From Aquabacter sp040755535 (GTDB lineage: Bacteria > Pseudomonadota > Alphaproteobacteria > Rhizobiales > Xanthobacteraceae): 60,687 nucleotides of DNA. This document shows positions 34,804 to 43,472 of the stretch, piece by piece; the first letter of the stretch is position 1; each line of letters starts with the position of its first letter. A model generated the notes under the pieces. The model had not been told where the DNA came from. It saw only the letters and a program-made list of their open reading frames with translations, and ran no database searches. Location of the stretch: contig JBFMAV010000020.1 in the NCBI GenBank assembly GCA_040755535.1, forward strand, positions 1 to 60,687, read 5' to 3'. Position numbers and translations under genes: made by a program.

Positions 34804-35145
34804 TCACTTCCCGTCCAGCATGGCGCGGGCTTCGTTCACCGCCTTCATGCAGGCCGCCTCATCGCCCGCCGCCTGGAAATTCTGCGCCGCATTGAGCGCG
34901 GCGGCCGGGCCGACCGGAGGGGGAAGATCGCCGGAGGCGGCGGCCACCGATGAGGGGGTGGGCTGCTGGTCCAACTGTGCACCCATGCTTTGGGCTTGCG
35001 TCGGCGGCTCGGGGCGCTTGGGGCTCGCCGCCTGGACGCGCGCCTGGAGGGCGACGATCTGCTCCAGGCAGGTCTGGGCCTGCGCACCGGCGGGTGCCGC
35101 GAGGAGAAGGCCGGCCGCTGCGGCCATCGGGAAGAACTGACGCAT
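34804..35145 (-). CDS. Small exported protein
   Basis: 113 residues. Signal peptide about 1-23 (RQFFPMAAAAGLLLAAPAGAQAQ). The mature part has Cys early (TCLEQIVALQARVQAA) and late (DEAACMKAVNEARAML), with a Pro-rich disordered middle; the two Cys could form a disulfide joining helices. No family recognised. It sits between the puuB-like gene and emrB, on the same strand as emrB but separated by about 160 bases. Confidence 0.65.
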   Translation of the reverse strand: MRQFFPMAAAAGLLLAAPAGAQAQTCLEQIVALQARVQAASPKRPEPPTQAQSMGAQLDQQPTPSSVAAASGDLPPPVGPAAALNAAQNFQAAGDEAACMKAVNEARAMLDGK

Positions 35146-35305
35146 GAAGTCTCCGACTTGTCTGGCATCGGGCCGGGCCGGGTCTTGGCCCCGCGCGGGG
35201 CTTTCCCGGCACCGCGCAGAGGCGCGCGGCCGAGCGCAGGGGTGCACGGGGCGAGTCTGTCCCCCGAGGCGGCCGGGGGCAACCCCCTTTGCGCCGCACG
35301 GGTGA

Positions 35306-36877
35306 TCAATGGCTCGGCGCCGCCGCCGCCGCGACCGGCTTTCGCACCAGAAGCACAAGGAATCCGGCGGCGGAGAGGAACACCGCCACCAGAAGGAAGA
35401 CGTCGGCAAAGGCCATGACCAGCGCCTCCTGCCGCACCATGAGCGCCACCTGCTTGGCCGCGGCAAGGTCGGCTCCCGATCCGAGCTGCCCGGCAAAGCC
35501 CGAGGAGAGGCTGCTCAGGGTTTCCACCACCGGCTGGCGCGCCCAGGTCACCTGTTCGCGCAGCCGGGCCATGTGCAGGTCCCACCTCCCGTTCAGCATG
35601 GTGACGATGACCGCGAGCCCCACCGCGCCGCCGAGATTGCGCATCAGGTTGAACAGGCCCGAGGCATTCTTGAGCTGGGACGGCGGCAGGGTGCCGAGCG
35701 AGACCACATTGATCGGCACCATGCACGCCATGAGCGCCGCGCCGCGCAGCATCTGGGGCACCAGAAGCTCGGCGAACCCCCAGTCCTTGGTGATGGGCAG
35801 AAGCTCCACGCAGGAGACGATCAGCAACACGAAGCCGGTTCCCACCACGAGGCGGGGATCCACGCGGCGCGCGAGAATGCCCACCACCGGCGCGGCGAGG
35901 AACATGGTGGCGCCGGTGACGAACACCGTCTCGCCGATCTCCAGCGCGTTGAAGCCCCGCACCTGGGCGAGGAACAGCGGATAGAGATAGGTGAGGCCGT
36001 AGAGCACCGTGCCCAGCATGAAAGTGAGCACGGAGCCGACCGCGAAATTGCGGTCGCGATAGGCGTTGAGGTCCACCACCGGCTGGGCGGCGGTGAAGGC
36101 CCGCCAGAAGAACAGCACGGCGCCGAGCAGGGCGGCGAGGGTGAAGGCGCTGATCGTGGCGGACTGGAACCAATCGTCCTTCGCCCCCTCCTCCAGCACA
36201 TATTCCAGGCTCCCCAGCATCACCGCCATGCCGGCAAGCCCCGCGAGGTCGAACCGCTTCAGGAGCGAAAAGTCCGGCTCGTCGAAATCCACCAGGAACC
36301 AGCACAGCAAGGTCGCGGCGATGCCGGGAACGAGATTGATCAGGAACAGCCAGTGCCAGGAGAACAGGTCGGTGAGATAGCCGCCCACCGTGGGGCCGAT
36401 GGTCGGCGCCAGCGTCACCACGAGGCCCACCAGCGCCATGACCGGCGCCTGGCTGCGCTTGGGGAAGATGGTGTAGGCGGCGGCGAAGGCGGTGGGGATC
36501 ATGCCGCCGCCGATGAAGCCCTGGAAGGCCCGGTAGACGATCATCTGCTCCACCGAGGTGGCGGTGGCGCAGAGCAGGCTCGCGAGCGTGAAGCCGGCGG
36601 ACGAGAGGGCGAACAGATAGCGCGTGGACAGGGCGCGGGCGAGGAAGCCCGAGAGCGGGATCATCACCACTTCGGCGATCAGATAGGCGGTCTGGACCCA
36701 GGACACTTCGTCGGAGCTGGCGGACAGGCCCGCCTGGATCTCGGAGAGCGAGGATGAGACGATCTGGATGTCCAGGATCGCCATGAACATTCCGAAGATC
36801 AGCGCGAAGAAGGCGATGAGCCGGCGCGGCGTGATCTCGGGCTCGCCGCGCGCCACCCCTGAGGGAGCGAGAGCCAT
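35306..36877 (-). CDS. DHA2-family MFS multidrug exporter (EmrB-like)
   Basis: 523 residues with 14 predicted helices, the usual DHA2 size. Motif A is at about residue 85, motif C in GLVVTLAPTIGPTVGGYLTDLFSWHWLFLINLVPG. It works with the adaptor encoded three bases upstream to pump hydrophobic compounds across both membranes. Last gene of the emrAB-like operon. Confidence 0.9.
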   Translation of the reverse strand: MALAPSGVARGEPEITPRRLIAFFALIFGMFMAILDIQIVSSSLSEIQAGLSASSDEVSWVQTAYLIAEVVMIPLSGFLARALSTRYLFALSSAGFTLASLLCATATSVEQMIVYRAFQGFIGGGMIPTAFAAAYTIFPKRSQAPVMALVGLVVTLAPTIGPTVGGYLTDLFSWHWLFLINLVPGIAATLLCWFLVDFDEPDFSLLKRFDLAGLAGMAVMLGSLEYVLEEGAKDDWFQSATISAFTLAALLGAVLFFWRAFTAAQPVVDLNAYRDRNFAVGSVLTFMLGTVLYGLTYLYPLFLAQVRGFNALEIGETVFVTGATMFLAAPVVGILARRVDPRLVVGTGFVLLIVSCVELLPITKDWGFAELLVPQMLRGAALMACMVPINVVSLGTLPPSQLKNASGLFNLMRNLGGAVGLAVIVTMLNGRWDLHMARLREQVTWARQPVVETLSSLSSGFAGQLGSGADLAAAKQVALMVRQEALVMAFADVFLLVAVFLSAAGFLVLLVRKPVAAAAAPSH

Positions 36878-36880
36878 GGT

Positions 36881-38086
36881 TCAGCGTCCCGGGGCCGCCG
36901 CGACCTTCGCCGTCGAGGGGGGCGTGGTGCGTGTGTCCACGGTGGCCTCCACCGAGAGGCCGGGACGCAGCAGGCCGCTCGCGATCACCGCATCGGGCAC
37001 GCGGATGCGCACCGGCACGCGCTGCACGATCTTGGTGAAATTGCCGGTGGCGTTTTCCGGCGGCAGCAGGCTGAACACCTGCCCGGCGGCTGGCGAGATG
37101 CTTTCCACCGTGCCGGTGATGGGATGGCCGGGATCGGTATCGAGGGTCAGGTCGACGCTCTGGCCGGCGCGCACGCGCGCCAGCTGCGTCTCCTTGAAAT
37201 TGGCTTCCACATAGGCGCCGGTGTCGGAGACGAGGGCCGCCAGCCGCTTGCCGGCGGACACATAGTCGCCCACCTGCACCGCCTTGTTGCCCACCAGCCC
37301 GTCGAAGGGCGCGCGCAGGGTGGTGGCGTCGAGATCGAGCTGGGCCTTGGCGAGCGCCGCCTCCAGTTCCGCGCGGGTGCGCTCGGCTTCGATCCGCTGG
37401 GCCTTCAGAACATCCAGATTCGCACGGGCGGAGGCGAGCGCCGCCTGGGCGGCAAGCGTCGCCGCATGGGTCTTGTCGCGGTCGGCCCGCGCGGCGTCGA
37501 GGGATTGCTGGCTGGCAAACTTATTCTGGGCGAGGCGCGTCGTGCGCTCGAAATCCGCGCCCGAGCGCGCTTCGTCGGCCGCGGCCGATTCAAGCTGCGC
37601 CTGGGCTTGGTCGATGCTGGCGGCGCCCGCCTCGGCCTGCTTGGCGAGCCGGGCGATGGTGGCGTCCTGCGTGCCGATCCGGGCGCGCGCCTGATCCACC
37701 GCCACGCGATAGTCGCGATCGTCGAGCTGGACGAGGATCTCGCCGGCCTTCACGTGGGAATTGGCGGCCATGGGGACGGCGGCCACATAGCCCGGCACCT
37801 TGGGCGCCACCACGGCGATGTCGGCGCCCACATAGGCATTGTCGGTCGAGACCTGGAAGCGCCAGGTGGTCCAGTAGTTCAGCCCGGCCCAGCCGAGCCC
37901 CACGGCCACCAGGGCCGCCACCCCCATCATCAGCGACCGCCGGCGCCCGCGTCCGGCCGTCGGCGCGGGCGGGTCGCTCGGCGTGGTCGCCGCCTGCGGC
38001 GCGGCAGCCGGCCCGCTGTCCGTCGCATCGCCGGTGGACAGTGGCGCACGCGGCGTGGAAGCAGAGGAGATCTGGATGTCGGTCAT
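36881..38086 (-). CDS. HlyD-family efflux adaptor (EmrA-like)
   Basis: 401 residues from ATG 38086, with GAGG about five bases upstream; an open frame continues to 38314 but lacks support and crosses the leader hairpin. A disordered Pro/Ala N-tail precedes one membrane helix (SLMMGVAALVAVGLGWAGLNYW), then lipoyl (VAPKVPGYVAAVPMAANSHVKAGEILVQLDD), a long coiled coil, and the second lipoyl half (TLRAPFDGLVGNKAVQ). Partner of the exporter that follows. Confidence 0.9.
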   Translation of the reverse strand: MTDIQISSASTPRAPLSTGDATDSGPAAAPQAATTPSDPPAPTAGRGRRRSLMMGVAALVAVGLGWAGLNYWTTWRFQVSTDNAYVGADIAVVAPKVPGYVAAVPMAANSHVKAGEILVQLDDRDYRVAVDQARARIGTQDATIARLAKQAEAGAASIDQAQAQLESAAADEARSGADFERTTRLAQNKFASQQSLDAARADRDKTHAATLAAQAALASARANLDVLKAQRIEAERTRAELEAALAKAQLDLDATTLRAPFDGLVGNKAVQVGDYVSAGKRLAALVSDTGAYVEANFKETQLARVRAGQSVDLTLDTDPGHPITGTVESISPAAGQVFSLLPPENATGNFTKIVQRVPVRIRVPDAVIASGLLRPGLSVEATVDTRTTPPSTAKVAAAPGR

Positions 38087-38223
38087 GGTGCCTCGGAGCG
38101 GCAATGAGGATCGCTGGAGTCCATCTCGGCCCCTCGCGGGTTCGCCCTTTATCGATCCGAACAGAAGCGGGCGGCTGGGGGCGGGGGTCGCACGCGCGAG
38201 GCCCCGGGCCGCCGGAAAAAGGG

Positions 38224-38260
38224 GGAGGGAGAAGGACGGGGGCGGTGTCCTTCTCCCTCC
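38224..38260 (-). terminator. Terminator-like hairpin in the emrA leader
   Basis: On the minus strand a perfect 14-bp stem (38260-38247 with 38237-38224) has a nine-base loop and is followed after CCC by TTTTT (38220-38216). It lies between the operators and the emrA ATG, so transcription from the divergent promoter must cross it. It can act as an attenuator, reducing readthrough unless something prevents folding; a stray REP-like element is an alternative. Confidence 0.55.
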
Positions 38261-38295
38261 AACGCCGGCCGAAGCGCGGGTTGCGGTCCGCGTCC

Positions 38296-38312
38296 GACCG
38301 AACGGTTCGGTC
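38296..38312. promoter_or_regulatory. TetR operator 1
   Basis: GACCGAACGGTTCGGTC is a perfect 17-base palindrome (8-base arms, central G). It overlaps a TTGACC -35-like element on the minus strand facing emrA. A second copy lies 61 bases away. Confidence 0.75.
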
Positions 38313-38356
38313 AATGACCATCTGTGTACGCGATCCCGATTCCCGGCGCAAGATCG

Positions 38357-38373
38357 AACTGAACGGTTCGGTC
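38357..38373. promoter_or_regulatory. TetR operator 2
   Basis: AACTGAACGGTTCGGTC matches operator 1 at 15 of 17 positions. It lies just before a plus-strand promoter-like pair (TTGCCG near 38380, TGTAGA 16 bases later), so the regulator could control its own gene as well. Confidence 0.7.
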
Positions 38374-38521
38374 ATTTTTTTGCCGATCCTGTGTGGCTGG
38401 CTGTAGACAGGCCGGGGGGGAAGTGCGCTAGATCAAGGCGCAGGCACATTTTGCCCCCCACCCTCGCGCAGGATCATGCATGTGGGCTGCGGGCCGCCCG
38501 GAACGCAGGATAGGACCCATC

Positions 38522-39199
38522 GTGTCGGACACGCTTGTTCAGGATATTATCTCGGCCGCCGGGCAGGATCCGGAGAAGCGCAGTCAGATATTGACGGGCG
38601 CACGGGAGGTGTTTCTCGAACGCGGGTTCGATGCGGCCAGCATGGGCGATATCGCCCGCGCGGCGGGGGTCTCCAAGGGCACCCTCTACGTCTATTTCAA
38701 GGACAAGGTGGATCTGTTCACCGCGCTCATCCAGTCGCAGTGCAGCGAGACCGCCGAATGCACCTTTGTTCTGGATGCCTCGGGCGATATTGCGCAGGCC
38801 TTGCGCAAGCTCGGCCATTCCTATGTGAACATGATGGTGCGGCAGGACAATATTGCCACGCTGCGCATCGTGATCGCGGCGGCGGGCAAGTTTCCCGAGA
38901 TCGGCCGGGCCTTCTATGAGGCCGGGCCGGGGCGTGGTGCGCGGCGCCTCGCCGCCTTCTTGCAGTCCAAGGTTGCCGAAGGCGATCTGGACATTGAGGA
39001 GGCGGACCTGGAAAGCGCCGCCAACCAGTTTCTCGCCTTGTGCAAGGAAGCGGTGGCCATGCCCATCCTGGTCGGCGGTGCGAACCCGCCCGACCCGGAT
39101 CATACCGACCGCGTCGTGTGCCGCGCGGTGAGCTTCTTCCTCAAGGTCTATGGCACGCCGCGCCTCTCGACCCGCGGGCCAGCCGGCGCCCGGTCCTGA
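38522..39199 (+). CDS. TetR-family regulator of the emrAB-like operon
   Basis: 225 residues from GTG 38522; an ATG at 38480 is in frame but lacks a clear ribosome site. HTH at about residues 35-65 (ASMGDIARAAGVSKGTLYVYFKDKVDLF), with an AefR-like TetR C-terminal domain. Divergent from emrAB, with two copies of its likely operator in the shared region. Expected to act as a repressor relieved by a pump substrate. Confidence 0.88.
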   Translation: MSDTLVQDIISAAGQDPEKRSQILTGAREVFLERGFDAASMGDIARAAGVSKGTLYVYFKDKVDLFTALIQSQCSETAECTFVLDASGDIAQALRKLGHSYVNMMVRQDNIATLRIVIAAAGKFPEIGRAFYEAGPGRGARRLAAFLQSKVAEGDLDIEEADLESAANQFLALCKEAVAMPILVGGANPPDPDHTDRVVCRAVSFFLKVYGTPRLSTRGPAGARS

Positions 39200-39208
39200 A
39201 GGCGCGCC

Positions 39209-40138
39209 TCAGCCGCGCATCAGCGCCGTGACATGGGCGGCCGCCGAGGTGGCGAGCCCATCGAGATCGTAGCCGCCCTCCAGCACCGACACGACGCGGC
39301 CCCCGGCGGTCTTGTCCGCGACCTCCATGAGGCGGCGCGTGACCCAGCCGAAATCCGTGTCCACCAGCCGGAGCGAGGCCAGGGGATCATTCTTGTGGGC
39401 GTCGAAGCCCGCCGAGATGATCAGCAGTTCCGGCGCGAAGACTTCGAGGCGCGGCAGGATCCGGCTCTCGAACGCCTCCTTGAACTTATCGCCCGCATCG
39501 CCCGAGCGCAGCGGCGCATTGACGATGGTGTTGGCCGCCCCGGTCTCGGTGACGGCGCCCGTGCCGGGATAGAGCGGCATTTCGTGGGTCGAGGCATACA
39601 GGACACTGTCGTCCGCCCAGAAAATCTCCTGGGTGCCGTTGCCGTGATGCACGTCGAAATCCACGATGGCCACGCGGTCGATGCCGTGGACCGCCTGCGC
39701 ATGGCGGGCGGCGATGGCCGCCTGGTTCAACAGGCAGAAGCCCATGGGCCGCCGGGTCTCGCAATGGTGTCCCGGGGGGCGCATGCAGACGAAGGCGTTG
39801 TCCACCTTGCGCGCCACCACCTCGTCCACCGCATAGCAGGCGCCGCCCACGGCGCGGGTCACCGCCTCCCAGCTTCCCGGCGACATGATCGTGTCGGAAT
39901 CGATGCGCACCAGTCCTTCATGGGGCGAGGCCGCCGCCATGGCGTCCACGAAATCCGCCGGATGCACCCGGATGATGTCCTCCCGCTCGCCCTTCGGCGC
40001 GCTCTCGCGCAGCAGCGGGGCGAACTTCTCCTGCTCGAAGATGCGGTCCAGCGCCTTCAGGCGATCCACACGCTCGGGATGGCCCGGCGGGGTGAGGTGA
40101 AGCAGGCCCGAGGGATGGGTGATGAGCAGGGTGGACAT
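39209..40138 (-). CDS. Histone deacetylase-family amidohydrolase
   Basis: 309 residues from ATG 40138; a longer frame to 40231 is not favoured. HDAC-fold zinc enzyme: PPGHHCET (catalytic His pair), VDFDVHHGNGTQEIFW (Asp and His zinc ligands), SAGFDAHKNDP (second Asp). Bacterial members remove acetyl groups from polyamines or other amines. A link with the PuuAB-like pair about 5 kb away is possible but not shown. Confidence 0.88.
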   Translation of the reverse strand: MSTLLITHPSGLLHLTPPGHPERVDRLKALDRIFEQEKFAPLLRESAPKGEREDIIRVHPADFVDAMAAASPHEGLVRIDSDTIMSPGSWEAVTRAVGGACYAVDEVVARKVDNAFVCMRPPGHHCETRRPMGFCLLNQAAIAARHAQAVHGIDRVAIVDFDVHHGNGTQEIFWADDSVLYASTHEMPLYPGTGAVTETGAANTIVNAPLRSGDAGDKFKEAFESRILPRLEVFAPELLIISAGFDAHKNDPLASLRLVDTDFGWVTRRLMEVADKTAGGRVVSVLEGGYDLDGLATSAAAHVTALMRG

Positions 40139-40328
40139 TTGGCGTCGCGCCTCTTTTGGGGAGGATCTCTCTTGGCTGAGGATCTCTTGGGCAGGATGTT
40201 CCTGACATACCATATTCCAAAAGCCGCCCAAGGAATTTGACGCGGATCAGACTCCCCGCCTGGCCGCATTCATGGATCGGAAGGCTTCGCCCCTCACAGT
40301 GCCGGCGGACAATCTTCGGGAGGACGCC

Positions 40329-41111
40329 ATGACCAAAGACCAACCGCGCACCGCTTTGATCACCGGTGGCGCCTCGGGCATCGGCGAGGCCTGTGCCACC
40401 GCCCTCGCGCAGAAGGGCTGGCGCGTCGTGATCAGCGACCTGCGCGCCGAAGCGGCGCAGGAGACCGCGCACCGCCTCGGCGGCGAGGCCCTGCCGCTCG
40501 ACGTGGCGGACGCGGCGGCGATCGAAGCGGCGGCGGATGAGGCGGAACGCCGGTTCGGCCCCCTGTCCGGCCTGGTGACCAGCGCCGGCGTGCTCCAGCC
40601 CCCCACACCGCCGGAACGCTTTGCCGCCGCGGACTTCGACCGCGTGATGGACGTCAATCTGCGTGGCACCTACCTCACCGCCGTCGCCTTCGGCACGCGG
40701 ATGGCGCGGCGCGGGCACGGCGCCATCGTCACCATCGGCTCGGTCACCAGCCTGCGCGCCGTGCCGCTGCATGCCTATGGCCCCTCAAAGGCGGCGGTGG
40801 CCGCCCTCACCCAGTGCCTCGCGGCCGAATGGGGACGCTCCGGCGTGCGCATCAACTGCATCTCGCCCGGCTATGTGGCGACCCCGCCCCTGCAAAAGGC
40901 CATCGATGCCGGCCAGCGCGACCCCCGCGCCCTGGAGGAAGCGGCCGCCATGGGCCGCCTGGTGCGCGCCGAAGAAGTGGGGCGCGCGGCCGCCTTCCTG
41001 CTGTCGGACGAGGCGAGCGCCATCACCGGGGTCAACCTGCCGGTGGATTGCGGCTGGCTGGTCGCGGCGCACATGGGGACCTATGGCGGCGTGCCGTCCG
41101 CACGCACGTGA
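40329..41111 (+). CDS. Short-chain dehydrogenase/reductase
   Basis: 260 residues from ATG 40329, GGAGG six bases upstream. Cofactor motif TGGASGIGEA, NNAG-position variant TSAGVL, catalytic Ser in TIGSVTS and YGPSK with Tyr/Lys. Substrate unknown. The Thr-Ser-Ala-Gly replacement of Asn-Ala-Gly is a minor variation. Divergent from the amidohydrolase gene. Confidence 0.88.
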   Translation: MTKDQPRTALITGGASGIGEACATALAQKGWRVVISDLRAEAAQETAHRLGGEALPLDVADAAAIEAAADEAERRFGPLSGLVTSAGVLQPPTPPERFAAADFDRVMDVNLRGTYLTAVAFGTRMARRGHGAIVTIGSVTSLRAVPLHAYGPSKAAVAALTQCLAAEWGRSGVRINCISPGYVATPPLQKAIDAGQRDPRALEEAAAMGRLVRAEEVGRAAAFLLSDEASAITGVNLPVDCGWLVAAHMGTYGGVPSART

Positions 41112-41161
41112 GACCCGCCACGCCAGCCTCGCGCAACCTTTGCCGCCAATGGTTGGAAGAA

Positions 41162-41177
41162 TTTCGGACTTCCGAAA
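41162..41177. promoter_or_regulatory. Palindrome upstream of the orphan gene
   Basis: TTTCGGACTTCCGAAA is a 16-base perfect inverted repeat around CT, in a locally AT-rich stretch 84 bases before the next start codon. It is a candidate operator; no cognate regulator is adjacent. Confidence 0.5.
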
Positions 41178-41182
41178 GTCTC

Positions 41183-41219
41183 TGCGCAAAATGCAATCTG
41201 CAAAGCTGAGGTTTTGCGC
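41183..41219 (+). promoter_or_regulatory. Leader hairpin of the orphan gene
   Basis: GCGCAAAA (41184-41191) and TTTTGCGC (41212-41219) are complementary around a 20-base loop, immediately downstream of the TTTCGGA palindrome. It would fold in the 5' leader and might block or organise the ribosome site. Confidence 0.4.
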
Positions 41220-41260
41220 TATGAGGATTGGCAGGGCGGCGGCGTTGGGGGGCTCGCGCA

Positions 41261-41944
41261 ATGCATCAGTTGAATGAGGTTCAGCTCGCCGACGCGATCG
41301 CGGCGAAGCAGCTGACTCGGCTTGAACATGCGTATGACGCCGCCGTGCAGCAGATGAGCGGGCCGCAAAACTGCATGGTCGCGCTGGCGCTCGGGGTTGG
41401 CGTGGCCTCCATGGGCGGCGCCCCGGCGGTGGTCGCAGCGGCCATTGCCTTATATTACGTGTTCCGAACCGCGCTGTGCGACATGCAGGCCCGGGCCGAG
41501 GCCCGCCGGGTGTCGAAGATCGTCAAGCACCCCCATGTTCAGAGCCTGATGAGCAAGGTCGCGGCCAACGCGCCCGCCTCGCTCGCCAGCCAGAACGGCA
41601 CGGCTTGGCTGATCCAGGAGCCGAAAGGCACGCCGGGCTTTCAGGTGCTGAAGAAGTTCGAGTATCAGCGCCACCGCCGCAGCCTGATGTCCACGGGGCG
41701 CATGCTGGACGAGGTGAGCATCTCCACGGACAAGATCATTCACCGCCGCTATATCGGCAAAGAGGGGTTCACCCTCGCGACCCATAAGGTCCGTTGGTCC
41801 GCGACGCGGCGCCAGCCGCGCAACTGGCGTCCCGGCACGCCCCTGCCCGACACGGCCCTGCTGAATGTGGACTTCGCGGCCGTGGAGGCCGATTACCGCG
41901 CGAGCCGCTTCCTGAAGGGCGACGGCACCGGCTTCAAGCATTGA
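41261..41944 (+). CDS. Unrecognised membrane-anchored protein
   Basis: 227 residues. N-terminal amphipathic segment (HQLNEVQLADAIAAKQLTRLEHAYDAAVQQ), a single hydrophobic stretch at about 40-70 (VALALGVGVASMGG...AAIALYYVF), then a basic soluble domain with LIQEPKGTPGFQVLKKFEYQRHRRS and a mixed C-terminal part. I recognise no domain. The ribosome site is only a G-run. Gene length and codon use look real. It stands alone between an SDR and an LLM gene, with palindromes before it and a hairpin after it (42008-42025). Confidence 0.65.
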   Translation: MHQLNEVQLADAIAAKQLTRLEHAYDAAVQQMSGPQNCMVALALGVGVASMGGAPAVVAAAIALYYVFRTALCDMQARAEARRVSKIVKHPHVQSLMSKVAANAPASLASQNGTAWLIQEPKGTPGFQVLKKFEYQRHRRSLMSTGRMLDEVSISTDKIIHRRYIGKEGFTLATHKVRWSATRRQPRNWRPGTPLPDTALLNVDFAAVEADYRASRFLKGDGTGFKH

Positions 41945-42007
41945 CACCCGAAGCCGGCATCGGCGTGCGCGAGTGAAAGCCACATCGGCCGTCCGAAGTG
42001 CACAGCT

Positions 42008-42025
42008 GCGTGAGCCGTCTCACGC
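42008..42025 (+). terminator. Hairpin after the orphan gene
   Basis: GCGTGAG and CTCACGC pair around CCGT. No T-run follows, so terminator function is weakly supported. Confidence 0.35.
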
Positions 42026-42128
42026 CTCGCACGGGCGGAGGCGCAAGGTGCGCCATGCAGTGATGCAATGGCTCAACGCCCGATCACCCCTTACATGAGA
42101 CGCGACGCAAAGATCAAAAGGTGATCCC

Positions 42129-43184
42129 GTGCCCGCTCTCGAACTCGGCCTCGACACGTTCGGCGACGTCACAGCCGCGCCGGACGGCACGCTGCTGCCC
42201 CATGCCCAGGTCATTCGCGATGTCCTGGAGGAAGGCATTCTGGCGGACCAGGTGGGCGTGGACTTCATCGGGCTCGGCGAGCACCATCGGGACGACTTCG
42301 CCCTCTCCGCCCCTGAAATGGTGCTGGCCGCGCTCGCCGCGCGCACCGCGCGCATCCGCCTCGGCACCGCCGTCACCGTCCTGTCCTCCGATGACCCGAT
42401 CCGCGTCTTCCAGCGTTTCTCCACCCTGGATGCCCTGTCGAACGGGCGCGCGGAGGCCATTCTGGGGCGTGGCTCTTTCACCGAGAGTTTCCCGCTGTTC
42501 GGCTTCCCGCTCAGCGACTACGAGCGGCTGTTCTCCGAAAAGCTGGACCTGTTCGTGGCCCTGCTCGCCGGCGGTGCGGTGAGCTGGAACGGCTCCATCC
42601 GCCCGCCGCTCAAGGACCAACTCGTCTTTCCCCCCATCGAGGGGGGACGGCGCTTGCGTGCCTCCATCGGCGTCGGCGGCACGCCGGAATCGGTGGTGCG
42701 CGCCGCGCGCTATGGGCTGCCGCTCATGCTCGCCATCATCGGCGGCGCGCCCGCGCGCTTCCGCCCCTATGTGGAATTGTTCCAGCGCGCCCTCTCGCAA
42801 CTGGGCCAGCCGCAGTTGGCCGTGGGCGCCCATTCCCCCGGCTTCGTGGCGGACACGGACGCGGCGGCGCGCGAGCAGATGTTCGCCCCCTACAAGGCGA
42901 TGCGCGACCGGATCGGCGCCGAGCGGGGATGGCCGCCCATGGGGCGCGACGAGTTCGAGCGCGAGATTTCGCACGGGGCGCTGTTTGTCGGCTCGCCCGA
43001 GACCGTCGCCCGCAAGATCGCGGACGCCGTGCGCGCCCTCGGCATCGAGCGATTCGACCTCAAATACAGCGCCGGGGCCATTCCTCACGCCCAATTGATG
43101 CGCTGCATCGAGCTGTACGGCACGCGCGTCATTCCCCGGGTGCGTGAGTTGCTGGCGGACCAGCCCGCGATCAACCCCACGTAA
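42129..43184 (+). CDS. LLM-class flavin monooxygenase
   Basis: 351 residues from GTG 42129, AAAAGG seven bases upstream. Luciferase-like TIM barrel: FIGLGEHHRDDFALSAPEMVLAALAARTARIRLGTAV, RFSTLDALSNGRAEAILGRGSF, and GVGGTPESVVRAARYGLPLML. It uses reduced FMN or F420 on an unknown substrate. No flavin reductase is adjacent. Confidence 0.87.
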   Translation: MPALELGLDTFGDVTAAPDGTLLPHAQVIRDVLEEGILADQVGVDFIGLGEHHRDDFALSAPEMVLAALAARTARIRLGTAVTVLSSDDPIRVFQRFSTLDALSNGRAEAILGRGSFTESFPLFGFPLSDYERLFSEKLDLFVALLAGGAVSWNGSIRPPLKDQLVFPPIEGGRRLRASIGVGGTPESVVRAARYGLPLMLAIIGGAPARFRPYVELFQRALSQLGQPQLAVGAHSPGFVADTDAAAREQMFAPYKAMRDRIGAERGWPPMGRDEFEREISHGALFVGSPETVARKIADAVRALGIERFDLKYSAGAIPHAQLMRCIELYGTRVIPRVRELLADQPAINPT

Positions 43185-43472
43185 TTGCGGCGCCGCGCGC
43201 GTGCTTTCAACGCCATGTGATCGGCCCGGCGCCGGCGCGCCACATTCTCCTTCCCCCGCGCCTTCATTCTCCCCGCGCAAACCCCTTGGTCGGCCCCGTG
43301 CCGGCCACCGGGAGCGGCTTGGTTAATCAAGCCGAAATGGATCAGGTTCATAACACGTCTCACCTGTCCGCTTGGATGCGGGCAGGAACCGGTCACCGCC
43401 TTGGCAAGATCCGTGCGGGAACGAATGTCCCCACCCCCAGGTTAGGCACGCAGACGGAGCAGGACCTGAAGC
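43185..43472. other. Gap upstream of opgC with one palindrome
   Basis: 288 bases without a supported gene. CGGCTTG (43315-43321) and CAAGCCG (43328-43334) pair around GTTAAT in the AT-richest part, a possible operator for the OpgC gene. Confidence 0.4.
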
